From the NCBI GenBank assembly GCA_036346375.1, contig CM070518.1:2356001-2420000 (forward strand): DNA of 64,000 bases, read 5' to 3'. Below the pieces are notes generated by a model. That model did no database searches and was not told the origin of the DNA. It saw only the letters and a program-made list of their open reading frames with translations. Numbering within the stretch: the stretch's first letter is position 1; each line of letters opens with the position of its first letter. The stretch is from Guadua angustifolia. Lineage: Eukaryota > Streptophyta > Magnoliopsida > Poales > Poaceae. The translations under genes and the position numbers were made by a program. Positions 10,228 through 21,511 of the stretch are shown piece after piece.

Positions 10228-12676
10228 CTAACTCTCCGAGGTGTTTGAATTCTGGCCGCTACCTCTAAAGGCGAAGAAGCCCTCGACTTCTGCATTGGGA
10301 CCGTGCGAGCTCGAACCCTGAGCTGGCCCTGGTGCTGGAGGCGGAAACGGTTGCCACGGCGAAGGAGGCTGAGAACCCTGTAGAGGAGTTATGAAATTTA
10401 ACATTAGTACAAAAATGCAAATAACTTTCAAAATCGAATTAACCTAAAATATATGTACCTGCGGTGCTTGCCCTAGTGGCGGATACTCGTAGAACGGCGG
10501 AGGAGGCTGAGAACACTGTAGAGGAGTTATGAAATTTCATATTAGTCTAGAATTGCAAATAATTTTCAAAACTGAATTAACCTAAAGCATATGTACCTGA
10601 GGAGGTGGATACCCGAAGAATGACGGAGGAGGCTGAAGCGTAGGCAAGCCGTGTTGAGTGCCCACAGTTGCGTAGAGTTGCTGCATATAGTCGAAGTGTT
10701 AGATCCGCAATAGTAAAAATTAATCGATATGTTGAGATTTCAAGCTTTTACCTGAAGAGCTCCCTGGAAGTACGCCTGCGTTTGCCTTAAATGCACCATC
10801 TCCACTTCGTACTTCGCTATCAGCTCACGCTGTTGGCGAGCCTCTTCATGCTGTTGGTGAGCCTGCTCCTCGTACTCCGTAAACCTCGCATTATCCCTGG
10901 AGGAGCGAGCGCTGCTCTGTGAGGACCCTGACGCTCTTCCTTGGGACAGAGCGACGTCGGAGTCCACAACCCCGTTGAACATGGAGAACCTGCAACAGAC
11001 ATATATGAAACCGAAGGCATTAATAAAAAGCGCAACTATTGACGATATCAGGATTTTCGACAATACACAAATAAGGGGGATTATTTCACCTTCCATGTCT
11101 CTTGCCCCCACCACTCTGGTATAGCGCTGAGACATCGAGGTCCTCGCTCCTCCAGTCATACTCCGGGCCGTGACGCCGAGCCATTTCATCCCCATATTGC
11201 TCCTGCATGCCAACAATACTGAAACAATAGTTTGAAGACATAAATTTCATCAAAGTAGGTCGAACAACTCACAATCATCTGAGTCGCTGACTGGGTGCAC
11301 AGCTGTCCAGGCGACTCTAGATCGGTGCTTCGGTGTCCCCGAAGATAAACATCGATGTAGCTCGGGGCAATGCCAGTTTCAACCTCCTGTAATCCAAAGT
11401 TAGCGACATGCATTCAAAAGCGTACTAAACTAAGGCTAGATACTTACTATGCGCCTCGCTCAGCGGAGGTGTCCATCCGCCTGCACGGCAACACCGTGTC
11501 ACCGCCTCTCTATTGCCTCGCTTCTTGTTGGACCTAGCAACAAAGTCAGCCGACGCCCAGTACGTGCACAAGTACTTGAAAGCTTCCGGGCACTTCATCA
11601 GCCAAGGGATGGACGCCTGGGGGTACTCATCCTCGCGCAGGTAGATCTTGGAGGCCCCGAGCTTCTTGGTCATTTTCTCCATTTTCACCCCCTTGTAGTA
11701 GGAGCACACCGCCTGGATGCGTGCATTGGACATCATGTCCTTCACGACCTTATGGGCCCCCTTGTTGAAGACTTTTTCGGCTCTCTCTTGATTTGCGGGG
11801 ACATCCCCGTCCTCTAGGTGGTACCTCTCCTGCAAAAGTAATTATTGAGCTAGCAACATATCACTACAAATGAATGAACTGTAAAGAGATAAGCAACTCA
11901 CCCAGAAATCGTGCGAAAACCGCGTCAGCGCAGGTGCCATGACGCACCTCAGGAGCCAACCTGTAGTGCTCCCACTTTAGGGCCGCCTGCGGCACCCCAC
12001 TGATGGTCACCAGACCCGGGTAGTGGTGGCGGCAGAGAGCTCCCATGACCGTGTTAACTTGTGATCGCTGGTGCCTACCCTCCCACGCCACGTCATCCCA
12101 TTGCCTACAATTAATGAAATCAAATTGGTTAGATTCTCGACAAGTTACTTTTTCAAAATGAGAAAACTAACTTACCAATCCCCATGGGGCCTGATCACCC
12201 TCCGCTGGTTAGGTTCAGCTCTTGGGAGGACGTTGTTGGATCCCTGGAACTTGAAAAATGCCAAAAATGAGAATCACAAGTCTATGCATACAAAAATTAA
12301 CATTGAAAACACGAATACCTGAAACGCTGTGAAGAAGGCACCGCAGCATTCTCTGGGATCTCTTCATCACCATCATCCTCTGCCAACTCTTCCGCTACCT
12401 CCTCCGCCGCTGGTGCTAAGTCCTTAGACTCGTCCGAGGAGTCGAAGGCAGAAAGCACGTGCTCCTCGTTGGCCTCTCGTGCCTGCTCCATGCACCCCAG
12501 GAGCTGCTGCTGCCTCTACCTGCTCTGGACAGTCCCTTGGAAGAGGCTGTCCTGACTCCTCGAGGACTCCTGTCCACTAGACACCTGACTCTTCCCCTTA
12601 CTCCCACTCCTGGAGGTCCTGGAGGTAGATCCACTGAGCTTACCAACAATTTTATCCTTCGCGTGTTTGAACATCT
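10228..12676 (-). pseudogene. Second CACTA gene: Transposase_24-like with coiled coil, multi-exon
   Basis: Coding pieces separated by AT-rich introns read leftwards. The first piece is an opening exon rich in Ser (MFKHAKDKIVGKL near 12676). It is followed by an acidic stretch (EEVAEELAEDDGDEEIP near 12370) and an exon with VNTVMGALCRHHYPGLV near 12050. An exon at 11835-11425 with KDMMSNARIQAVCSYYK and EEVKMEK-type text is typical of the Ptta/En-Spm plant transposase family. Later exons hold GIAPSYIDVYLRGHR (about 11360), a Gln/Glu-rich coiled coil ending HLRQTQAYFQGAL (about 10750), and repeated Pro-rich segments with tail GSGQNSNTSES (10228). In CACTA elements this gene usually supplies the DNA-binding partner of TNP2. 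Exon joins were not all resolved, so whether it is still intact is open. Confidence 0.6.
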
Positions 12677-12694
12677 GCAAAAGTTTCAATAGAG

Positions 12695-14125
12695 TTAGAT
12701 TGCACATTTATAACAAATTATAGCAACAATGTGATTCGACGGTAGGAATCGTTGATGGCAATCAAAGAAACAGAACTTTCCACCATGTGACAACCGGAAT
12801 GCATCTGAGTCAAACATACAAATGGGACAACAAAGCCGACCATGAACACTCCAACCGTCCCATATGCCATACGCAGGTAGATCGTGGATCGACCACAGGT
12901 ATGCGACACGTAAGGTAAAGTTTACTTTACCGTAGCTGTCATATGCCTCTAGCCCTCTCCATAACTCTTTCAACTCTTCCATTAACGGCCACATGAACAT
13001 ATTGAGGTGCTTCCCTGGATGATCAGGACCTGGAATGACAAGTGCTAGAAATATGTACTCCTCCTTCAAACACAATGCAGGTGGTAGGTTGTACGGCACG
13101 ATGAAAACCGGCCAACAAGAGTACAGGGTGGCACTTGTACTAAAAGGTGTGAACCCATCTATCGCCAACCCAATGTGAACACTCCTAGGGTCACTTGCAA
13201 ATTCGGGGTCGAAGCGGTCCAATGCCTTCCACGCCTCGCCATCTGCTGGATGCACCATCACATCCTCGATCTCACAGACACCTTCTTTATGCCACCTCAT
13301 ATGCCTGGCTATTTTTTTAGATAAGTACAGACGTTTAATCCTAGCCGTGATTGGCATGTATCGGAGCTGCTTCATCACGACTTTTGTCGTCACCGTTATC
13401 CCCTCATCATTTACCACCTCGACATATCTAGACTTGTTACAGTACCTACAACGAGTGTCGTTGGCATGTTCCTTCCAGAACAACATGCAATTATCCTCGC
13501 AAACATCAATCTTCTCATACTTCATCCCAAAGCCGGACAACATCTTCTTGGACTGGTACATATCCTTCGGCATCTTATGGTTCGGCGGAAGGATATCACT
13601 GATCAGTTGGACCATATCGTTGTAGCACTTGTTCGAAAAGTTGTACTTCGACTTCATTGACATGAGCCGTGTCACCGTCTGTAGGACGGTCACGTTGGTG
13701 AACTCATGCAATTTCTCTTCCGAGGCCGAAAGGAGCCTATAAAATCTTTGCACCTCCGGCCCAGGCTCCTCTTCCGAATTAACCTCAAACTCCCTACCAA
13801 TATCATTCAGCATCTCATCCATCCTGTCTTCATCCTCATGGTCCGACTCAACAATGGGCTCCACCTCACCATGTCCGTACCATGTCAAATTGTCGGGCGT
13901 GAAACCAAACCTGCACAGGTGCCGCTCTACATCCGACTTCACGTGGTAAGAATAGTTGCAGCACTTGCTACACGGGCACTTTGCGACACCACCAGGAGCC
14001 CCTGCGAATGCAGGGTCCACGAACGCCTGTGCGATGACTGCCCATTCTCTTGAGTGCGCCCTGGTCTTACTCCAACCATCATACATCCACCTTCGATCAT
14101 CATCCATTCTCGAATCTAAACACAT
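12695..14125 (-). pseudogene. TNP2-type CACTA transposase, C-terminal half missing
   Basis: An uninterrupted 476-codon frame, with a likelier start at MDDDRRWMYDGW eighteen bases in. Residues about 10-90 form the transposase-associated domain (REWAVIAQAF, CPCSKCCN, HLCRFGF, WYGHGE). The TNP2 domain follows, with CRYCNKSRY, RIKRLYLSKKIARHMRWH, GLAIDGFTPF (a likely catalytic aspartate), PGPDHPGKHLNMFMWPL, LPAYGIWDGWSVHGRLCCP and a final HQRFLPSNH. Full TNP2 proteins continue for several hundred residues after the HRRFLP-like motif. Here the frame ends within 15 codons and the second CACTA gene begins right after, so an internal deletion is likely. The element probably cannot move unaided. Confidence 0.85.
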
Positions 14126-15660
14126 GCACCGATATCAACCACAGTGGCTTAGTAGCGAACAAGGGCTCTACTGGGAAAGATAGGTCCTAAACCCACCCAA
14201 GAATGGACGCGAGAGCATGGATTTATGACGAGTTTCTACCGAACGAATTTCGCAAGATAACCCGCTGTTCTCCAAATGCATGCCCGCCTTGGTGCATCGG
14301 AGAACAAGCGGATCATATCGCCGAGATTCCGTTCGACCAAGGCTCGCTATAAACCGTCATATGCTCTAGCGTCCATTCCTAGGCTGTCCAAATTAAACTG
14401 GACAATTCCGGAACGGCACACCTCACAAATAAATGTGAGATGCATCGTTCCCGAACGGGTGACGCCTAGGCTTGGCTGACCAAATCGATTCTACTTAGTT
14501 GAATCATGCTTTACCGACTTTATCCCCAAACTAGACATTAACTCATAAACAACTAATCTTCTAATCACTGACAATTTTATTCGATGTTATAAAGTAAACA
14601 ATATGGCATCACATGGCATGCTTCAAACTTGCGAAGTAAACAATATGGCATCACATTTGCAAGAAACTTCTGAAGTAAACAATAAGGCATCACATTTGCA
14701 ATTAAACAATATGACATCACAAAATGGCATGCTCCAAACATATGAAGTAAATATGGCATCACATTTGCAAGTAAACAATATGGCATTACAAGTAAACAAT
14801 GTCATCACATTCGCAACTAATTTATTTAATCTAAACTAAACTAAACAATTTATCATCACATTCGCAGCGACGCGGCACGGGGGCATGGGGAGGCGGCGGC
14901 GTGGTGCAGGGCTACGATGGCAGCTAGTGTATTTAATCTAAACCCTAATCGACACTAACTAAACTAATCGAAATCCTAACCAAAAATAAAACTGATGAAC
15001 AAAATAAACTAAAAAACAGTAAACATCCAATTACTCCGGCTTAAGGAAAGCTGGGACATCGATAGAATCAGAGATAGCATTATTCTGGACCCTATGTCTG
15101 ATTTCTGAACCCGAAAAAATTGCAGATTCCTCCATTTCTTGGCAATCACACACCATGATCCAGAATATTTACACAGAGAGAGAGAGAGAGATGGAAAAGT
15201 TGGTACCTTCTTTGACCTTGAGGAGCGCCTCGTAGAGCGGCTTCTGATTCTTCTTCGTGAGCGTCTACCCTCGCAATCAAAGAATAACACCACAGAGTGA
15301 GCAGCTGATCAACACAGATCCCAGGAGGGAAAAAAAAGGAATAATTGATCACAGGAAACGGCTCAAAGTTATGAAACAGGTACCTTTCCTTTTGCTTACC
15401 TTACCGAAGTAATGGAGGCACAAGGGCGCTGGGCGACAACCGCAGCACATGGCGACACGGCGTGGGCGGCGCGACGCTGGCGTAAGGGCGCTGGCGGCGC
15501 TAAGCGCCGACGCAGGAGGCGGGCGGCACGGCGCCTGTGCAGCGGGCGGGTTGGCGCGGCAGCGGGCTGTGGCGGCGGGCTATGCTTGGCCGGCGGCGGC
15601 TGGGCGGAGCGAAGCAGCGACACGAAGCGAGCGACTGGCACAGGGAGGCGGTGGCCCCTA
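14126..15660. other. CACTA 5' region without recognisable gene
   Basis: Between the TNP2 start and the right subterminal array. It holds a tandem repeat at 14590-14870, AT-rich sequence, a (GA)n run at 15175-15191, and a GC-rich stretch at 15410-15650 that stays open on both strands through base composition. Untranslated first exons of the TNP2 transcript may lie here, but I cannot place them. Confidence 0.5.
14590..14870. repeat. Tandem repeat, AAACAATATGGCATCACATT unit
   Basis: Seven or more imperfect copies of a 25-45 bp unit built on AAACAATATGGCATCACATT, with inserts CTTCAAACTTGCGAAGT and CTCCAAACATATGAAGT. Similar ATGGCATCAC words appear near 10070-10130 at the other side of the element. 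Confidence 0.7.
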
Positions 15661-15669
15661 GGTTATTAC

Positions 15670-16059
15670 GTACTATTTTCGTCGGCCAGAGTAGCCGACG
15701 AAACAAATGCCTACGTGGCAGGATTATATATTTTCGTCGGCCAATCTGGCCGACGAAACTACCGCTCCTAGCCACGTGGCATCAGATGAATGGGCCACAA
15801 ATTTTTCGTCGGCCTGACAAGCCGACGAAAACAATTTGAAATTCCCTGCCGCCCACTGCCATCACTATTTTCGTCGGCTTCGTAAAAAAAACCAACGAAA
15901 ATAAGTTGTTTTCGTCGGTCGGTTGCTCTAGCCGACAAAAAGGTTATTATTGTCGTCGGCTTCAGTATAGCCGACGAAAATATATTGCTATTATCGTCAG
16001 CCTGTCGGGAGCCAACGAAAATAGTTTCGACCGACGAAAAAATATTGTTTTCCGTAGTG
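15670..16059. repeat. Right subterminal repeats and terminal inverted repeat of the CACTA element
   Basis: About a dozen copies of TTTTCGTCGGC in both orientations lead to the end TTTTCCGTAGTG at 16059, which is CACTACGGAAAA on the other strand. The following bases AAC would be the 3-bp target copy. Confidence 0.8.
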
Positions 16060-16523
16060 AACGATGTGGCGCCGTCAGTTGTGCTCAGGAACCAAGGAGG
16101 TGCGGCCGTGGGTTCGGTTGCCACCGGTGCTAAAACCAAAACTATGGTGGTCGTGGCTGCACGCGGAAGCCGAGGCATTGGGCTGGTGAGCCATCGAGCA
16201 GGCAAGAATGGCATGGCGCTTTAGACGCGAAAACTAAGGCAACGCGCCGGGTCCCGTAGTGCTGGTCGAGAATGGCGATGACTGCATCGGCTGGCGGCGC
16301 TGCGGTCTTCGGGACCGATGTGATTTTTTCATGAATAGTAATCTTGTTTTGATGATCAACGGGATTGAAATAATGCAGATGCAATCCACTTACGTACCTC
16401 GAATTTATGTAGAGCTCGTGGATGATATTAGTCACATGTCACAGGACGATTTCGATGCAGTGCCGATTGTCGCTAACAGACGATCACAATCGGCCTTGGT
16501 AGAACTTCGTACTGATAACATAT
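16060..16523 (-). mobile_element. Leader region of a short-LTR copia element
   Basis: Directly inside the LTR at 16524, the minus strand reads ATATGTTATCAGTACG. This resembles the TGGTATCAG primer binding site for initiator tRNA-Met with changes. The next 450 bases show no ORF that I recognise and end at the CACTA terminus, so the rest of this element is missing or lies beyond the CACTA insertion. Confidence 0.4.
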
Positions 16524-16762
16524 TGTAAAACGTAGTTGTTCACCTACGATCAATCAATTGCACGCTAATGAAATCTCAAGAGCAAGAATGGGAGCGCACA
16601 CAATGTAGGGAGGAAATTCTGGTCTCTCGTTTTATTAGATTAATTCATGTACACGGGAAATGCCCAATATATAGTGAAAAGCATAAGAGGTGAGTTCGGA
16701 TTCATCCCCACATAAGAGATAGATTCTAACCGAAACAGTTACGGATATCTTATCTCATAACA
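16524..16762 (-). repeat. Short copia LTR (239 bp)
   Basis: On the minus strand it starts TGTTATGAG and ends TTTTACA. It contains a TATA-like CACTATATATTGG and an AATAAAA signal in the right order, and is followed by a primer-binding-site-like sequence. AAATG flanks it on the right as a possible target copy. It lies about 600 bases past the stop codon of the polyamine oxidase gene and reads away from it. Confidence 0.5.
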
Positions 16763-17200
16763 AAATGTACTATTCCCTCATGATCACACATAGTCATCAT
16801 TTTAGACACATATGGTTCCTAAAACTCAACTTCGATCATTAATTTATATTATAATATATTTAAAAAATCTAATAAAATTATAACATTATAAAAGTGCGTT
16901 TCGAGACGAATCTACAAATGATTTTCAAGTATCTAATCTAAATATTTAAGAAGATATCAATAGCTAAAGTTTCAAAAGTTTTACTACATGTATCTCAGAC
17001 CAATAAGTTTTGTTGAATTGGTGGAAGGACATGTTTACCCAAAATAACAGAGAAACTCATTAACTACAACAGAAGCAGCTTCAATGTGTCAACAACTAAG
17101 AGGAAAACACTAGCGTGAAACAACGATGACTAACCGACATCGAATGTTTCATGGCTTATTAAGATTTATCGGAAGAAAACTTCAACAAATCCATAGAGTG
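16763..17200. other. AT-rich sequence downstream of the polyamine oxidase gene
   Basis: No ORF or RNA gene is recognisable. It probably includes the end of the gene's 3' untranslated region and decayed MITE-like sequence (16790-17000). Confidence 0.4.
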
Positions 17201-17246
17201 CAACTTCTGGTAGTAGGTCTTAATTGTTCACGCAGTGGGTAGAAAT

Positions 17247-17345
17247 CTATAACACAGAAAAATGTTAAACCATTATTAAGACATTGGGAAAATATGAAAA
17301 TTGGGATGAGAAATCAAATGTTAGGATATGATGGTAATAGCTACC
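17247..17345 (-). other. Probable intron in the 3' untranslated region of the polyamine oxidase gene
   Basis: Eleven bases after the stop codon the minus strand reads CCAAG/GTAGCT, a good donor. It reads GTGTTATAG/ATTTC ninety-nine bases later, a good acceptor after a T-rich tract. An untranslated exon from 17246 leftwards would follow. A transcript is needed to confirm it. Confidence 0.5.
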
Positions 17346-17356
17346 TTGGATCTAAC

Positions 17357-20300
17357 TTAGTCGTACTTTCCCTGGACATGGTACTTGCACATCTTTTTCT
17401 TGGCACAGTTGATTAAGATGTCGGCAGAGTCAATACCTGGAAACAAGTATCACATATGAATCAGGACTTCATATGTACCAACGAAAGGAAAAATACCCTA
17501 ACAATCTAGAGCATGAAAAGAACTTTTTACCAGCAAGATACGCTCCATGGACATAGCCATTGTATTGTTCGCTCGTATGCTCACCAGTAAAATAAACCCT
17601 CCCAACAGGAGCCTTAATCACAAGTTAGAAACAGGACATAATCAGGTTGCCATGAAGTTTAGAAGCACATTTGGGACAACCAATGCAACAGAGCATGTAT
17701 TAGAAATGAAGTACCAAATATTGTTTATTTTCACTTGCATTTAAGATATGTGGTAGTATCTAGTCAAGTGCCCGTGTGTTGCAATATGGAAATACATTTT
17801 TGAATCAAATAATCAAATCATGCCACACATTTACAAAAATAAAATTTTCACTCTTGAGTTACCATGGGGTGGAAGAAGTGGAGAATAACTTGACCGAGAG
17901 GAGGGGGTGTGAACGGAAAGAGAGAGATGTGATTAGTTTCCTTTTTATTCGCAAAGGGTGGAGGGAACGTGTCATGGCCTATGGCCTATATATTGACACA
18001 CTGCTTTTCTTAGAAAGAGTAAGAGAGAGGATGATCACCATCAATCCATATTTATATAATAGTAACGATAAAAGGTAGTATATTTTTTATAGCCATTTGT
18101 TCATGTTGAATTTGAAATTTCTGATTAGAGAGCTTGGACTGTTACTCGGATCAGGTCATATTCGTAGCGGTTGACGCCGATGGGCCAGTTGGAGAAGCTG
18201 CCCTTGAAGAACCTGTTCGACCACCACCTTGGGACAAGAATGTCCGTTGCATCCGGCACGTCCTTGCCAGGGAACATCTTCCTCAGCACCTCCATAGCTT
18301 CTGCCTTGGTCTGGTTATCAGACTGTTGCTCAATCCTCCTCGACTCGTCGTCGGTGACGGTCACAAGCAGCACATTTGATCCTGGATACTGCTTCTCAAA
18401 TTGCTGAAATCCATACATATTATCTGATCAGCTGACGTCAGTAATTGCAATATATGTTCTTCGAAATTAATGTAACTAATCATATAAAGCTTCATGGCTT
18501 ATGCGCGCGCGCGTGTGTGTTTTTTTTTTTTTCCTTTTTTTTTTGTTCAAGTTTTCTGATCATTGGGAACAACAGCATGGCATTGGATGCAGCTTTTACC
18601 TGCCAGATCGGGTAGTATCCCCTCCTACCACTCGTGTAGACGAAGAATTCAGTGCCAGGTCCTTCAGGCCAGAATTTCTTGGGGAACTTTAGGAAGATCT
18701 TGGTGTACACCGCCATGTCGAATTGATAGATTGAGACGATCTTCCATGCCTGATTATCAATTGGATTATCAATTGCAACACAGTGTTCTTATCAAATTTA
18801 CACACAAAATGCAAGAACTAGAGAAGTAAGAAATGCGCGATATATATTTGTTCTTAAGTTCGAGGGAACAAGAACTGACGGGCAATTGTGGCTTGAACCG
18901 TATGAGATCGGTTTGCAGGACGCCGAGGCTGGCAGAGACCATGACATAGTCGGCCCTGTAGACCTTGTTGTCCTCCGTCTTCACCACGACGCCGCTCGGG
19001 AAGTAGGTGATCTCCCTCACCACCTGGCCACGATAAATTAAAGTTTGGGAAAATCTATAAAGAGACGTCATTGGTTTCGAACAATGCCATGGGTTATGAG
19101 AATGACAAATGGGCCCCTGCTGCTCATCAACAACCAGTGGCATTTTTTGGAACTTCTCGTTGGAAAATATCTGAATACCTGAACACATTGAGTAAACGGA
19201 AATGTTTGGTTGGTGGTGCAATTATATACAAAATGATTTAATTAACTGCTGACCTTTGATGGAAATCTTGACCCAAATTCATGCAAATTGGCACTACACA
19301 TTAAGAATTATTAATTGCTCCGTTTGTCTAAATTTTTAAAGTATATTTTCTCTTGACATATAGACCAACCAAATGTTGAAAACGATTAGATTACACATAA
19401 TTATTATCTTTAAATGCTATATATTCAATACACATGCATATAAAGAATATTAAATAAAGTTGGGTATTTATTATAGCCATAAAGGAACACTATAATAATT
19501 TTGTATTAAAATATAAAATATGATATATATTTGTAGATAAGATCATTAAAAATACCCCTTATAAATTTGAACAGAGTAAGTATATAACTAGCGCTACTTA
19601 ATTAATTATTAATAGAAACTTATATAATACTCCATCCGTTTTAAAATATAAGGTCTATAGTTTTTACTATCTTATTTCGTATTATAAGGCGTGCATGCGC
19701 TTTGAATGATCTTTTCTCTCTTTTACGCTTATTAATCTTCCCGCTCTCTTCAATATTTGTGAGTAAAGACCCACATAAATATCGTATCTCTTGTTCCCGA
19801 GATAAGGACACTCCCAACTCTCCACCTTAGGACATCCGCAATGGTGCCTAGTCAGATATCTATAAGAAGTCCATATCAGCATCTATCCTATGTGGCAAGC
19901 AATTAAATGAAGAGAGAGAGCGCTGTCATCTACAGACCTGTAGATTGTCTATTAATTAAATGAAGAAAGAGAGAGAGAGCACTCTATTAATTAAAAATAG
20001 CTATAGACATCTATATAAATTCACTATTGCAAGGGTTTACTATAGCATGGTATATAGATGACATGAATCTTACTATAGAGAGCAATTATCTTTAACCATT
20101 GCGGATGCTCTTAGCTAGTGTCGATAGAATTAATTACGCTACCAACTAAGCAAAAATCTGATGTGGCATAGGAATTAAGGAAGGAAGAGAAGGAAAAACA
20201 AAGAAACCGTGTCTCATGCAAGAAACTTGGTCGGCGCGGGTACCAAGACGCAATAAACGAGCAAAATCGGGGTTGGACGTTTCTGCGCGCTTACCAAGCT

Positions 20301-21479
20301 GTGTTTGTGGTGCATGCATTGGTTTATTGCTCTCTCTCTCCTCTAGACACTGCTCATGGAAACCATGGGTTGGGAAACTATGTATTGGTTTATTGCTTTC
20401 TCTCTTCTCTAGATATTGCTCATGGAAACCATGGATTGGGACTGCCCTAATAAAACAATAAATGTTATGGTCATTTCCCTCTACTATTTTCTTGATTTCA
20501 TATATTCCTTAATTTCTATGTCCAAACAAAATACGTCTTAGAGCAAGTACAATAACAAAATCCACTACTTCATCACTTATTGATATTATCTATAGTAATA
20601 ATAAAGTCAGCTTGTACAATAACTATCTCTAGATATTGTCTTTAGAGAGACACTAATTACATTTTATTTGGGCACTCAGCACTAATTTCATCTTTGTGGC
20701 TATTGGCAAAACACTAATTTCAAACACTAACAATTGATCACACTAGCTCCAACACTGGCTTATAACCAGCGATGGCATCTATTTTTCCGTGCGATGCTAG
20801 TTACTAAATAAGAGCCGACTTACTTCTCTCTGCTATTTTTTCACTCTTACATATATGACAAAACTGATATATATATATATATATTAATAGTAAGCTAAGG
20901 TATCTTTATTGTACATGCCTTTATGAAAAGAAGAACAAAATAAATAAATACGTATACCTGGTTCAGTTTGAGCCTGGGATCTGTTATGGCACCAGATTTG
21001 TCGGTTTTAAGGTACTGCCCGGCGACATAATACACGACAGACTCGTAGCCACGCTGGTCGGCGATGAAGTACAAGTCGTCGCCGAAGTTGTCAAACGTAG
21101 GCAATGGCTGCGTGTTCTGCAGGCTCGTCACGCGCGGTGGCTCGGCGAACTCATAGTCGTACGTGTAGTAGTCTATCACCATATCCACTGGCGTTGTTGG
21201 ACCGAAAGGCATACTAGTGTGCACATATAGATTCAATCAGCATGAAATTTATGTGGATCAAGATCAAAATAAGGAATTTGGGAAAAGAAGAAAGAAATCC
21301 ATGTAAAAGTGTTTGTATAAGCACGGGCTATGTATGTATATATACATGTGCATGTATGTATGTTATATACATGCACTACTACCGAACTGGCCTTCAGTAC
21401 CGGTTTTTGAACCGGTACAAACCATTCGGAACTAATGTTCAAGGGCATCAGTCTCGTATATATATATATACATATATAC

Positions 21480-21511
<32 letters not shown>

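Larger units (their letters stand above)
9546..16059 (-). mobile_element. CACTA (En/Spm) transposon, two genes on the minus strand
   Basis: The right end reads CACTACGGAAAAC inward on the minus strand and finishes at 16059. The left end near 9546 is eroded but keeps AAACGTTATTTTTTCATCGG in register with it. Both ends carry many direct and inverted copies of TTTTCGTCGGC (9560-9960 and 15670-16050), the subterminal repeats expected for binding of a CACTA DNA-binding protein. Inside are a TNP2 transposase gene (14125-12695) followed by a second gene (12676-10228), both reading leftwards. The left border is uncertain by about 10 bases, so I could not confirm a 3-bp target duplication. Confidence 0.75.

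Noticed and set aside
15396..15660. Several overlapping Ala/Arg/Gly-rich open frames
   Set aside because: Open on five frames because of GC content, inside the CACTA 5' region, with no family resemblance.
18492..18830. Separate small proteins around 18.5-18.8 kb
   Set aside because: They are PAO exon 6 read through into its introns, or its other frames.
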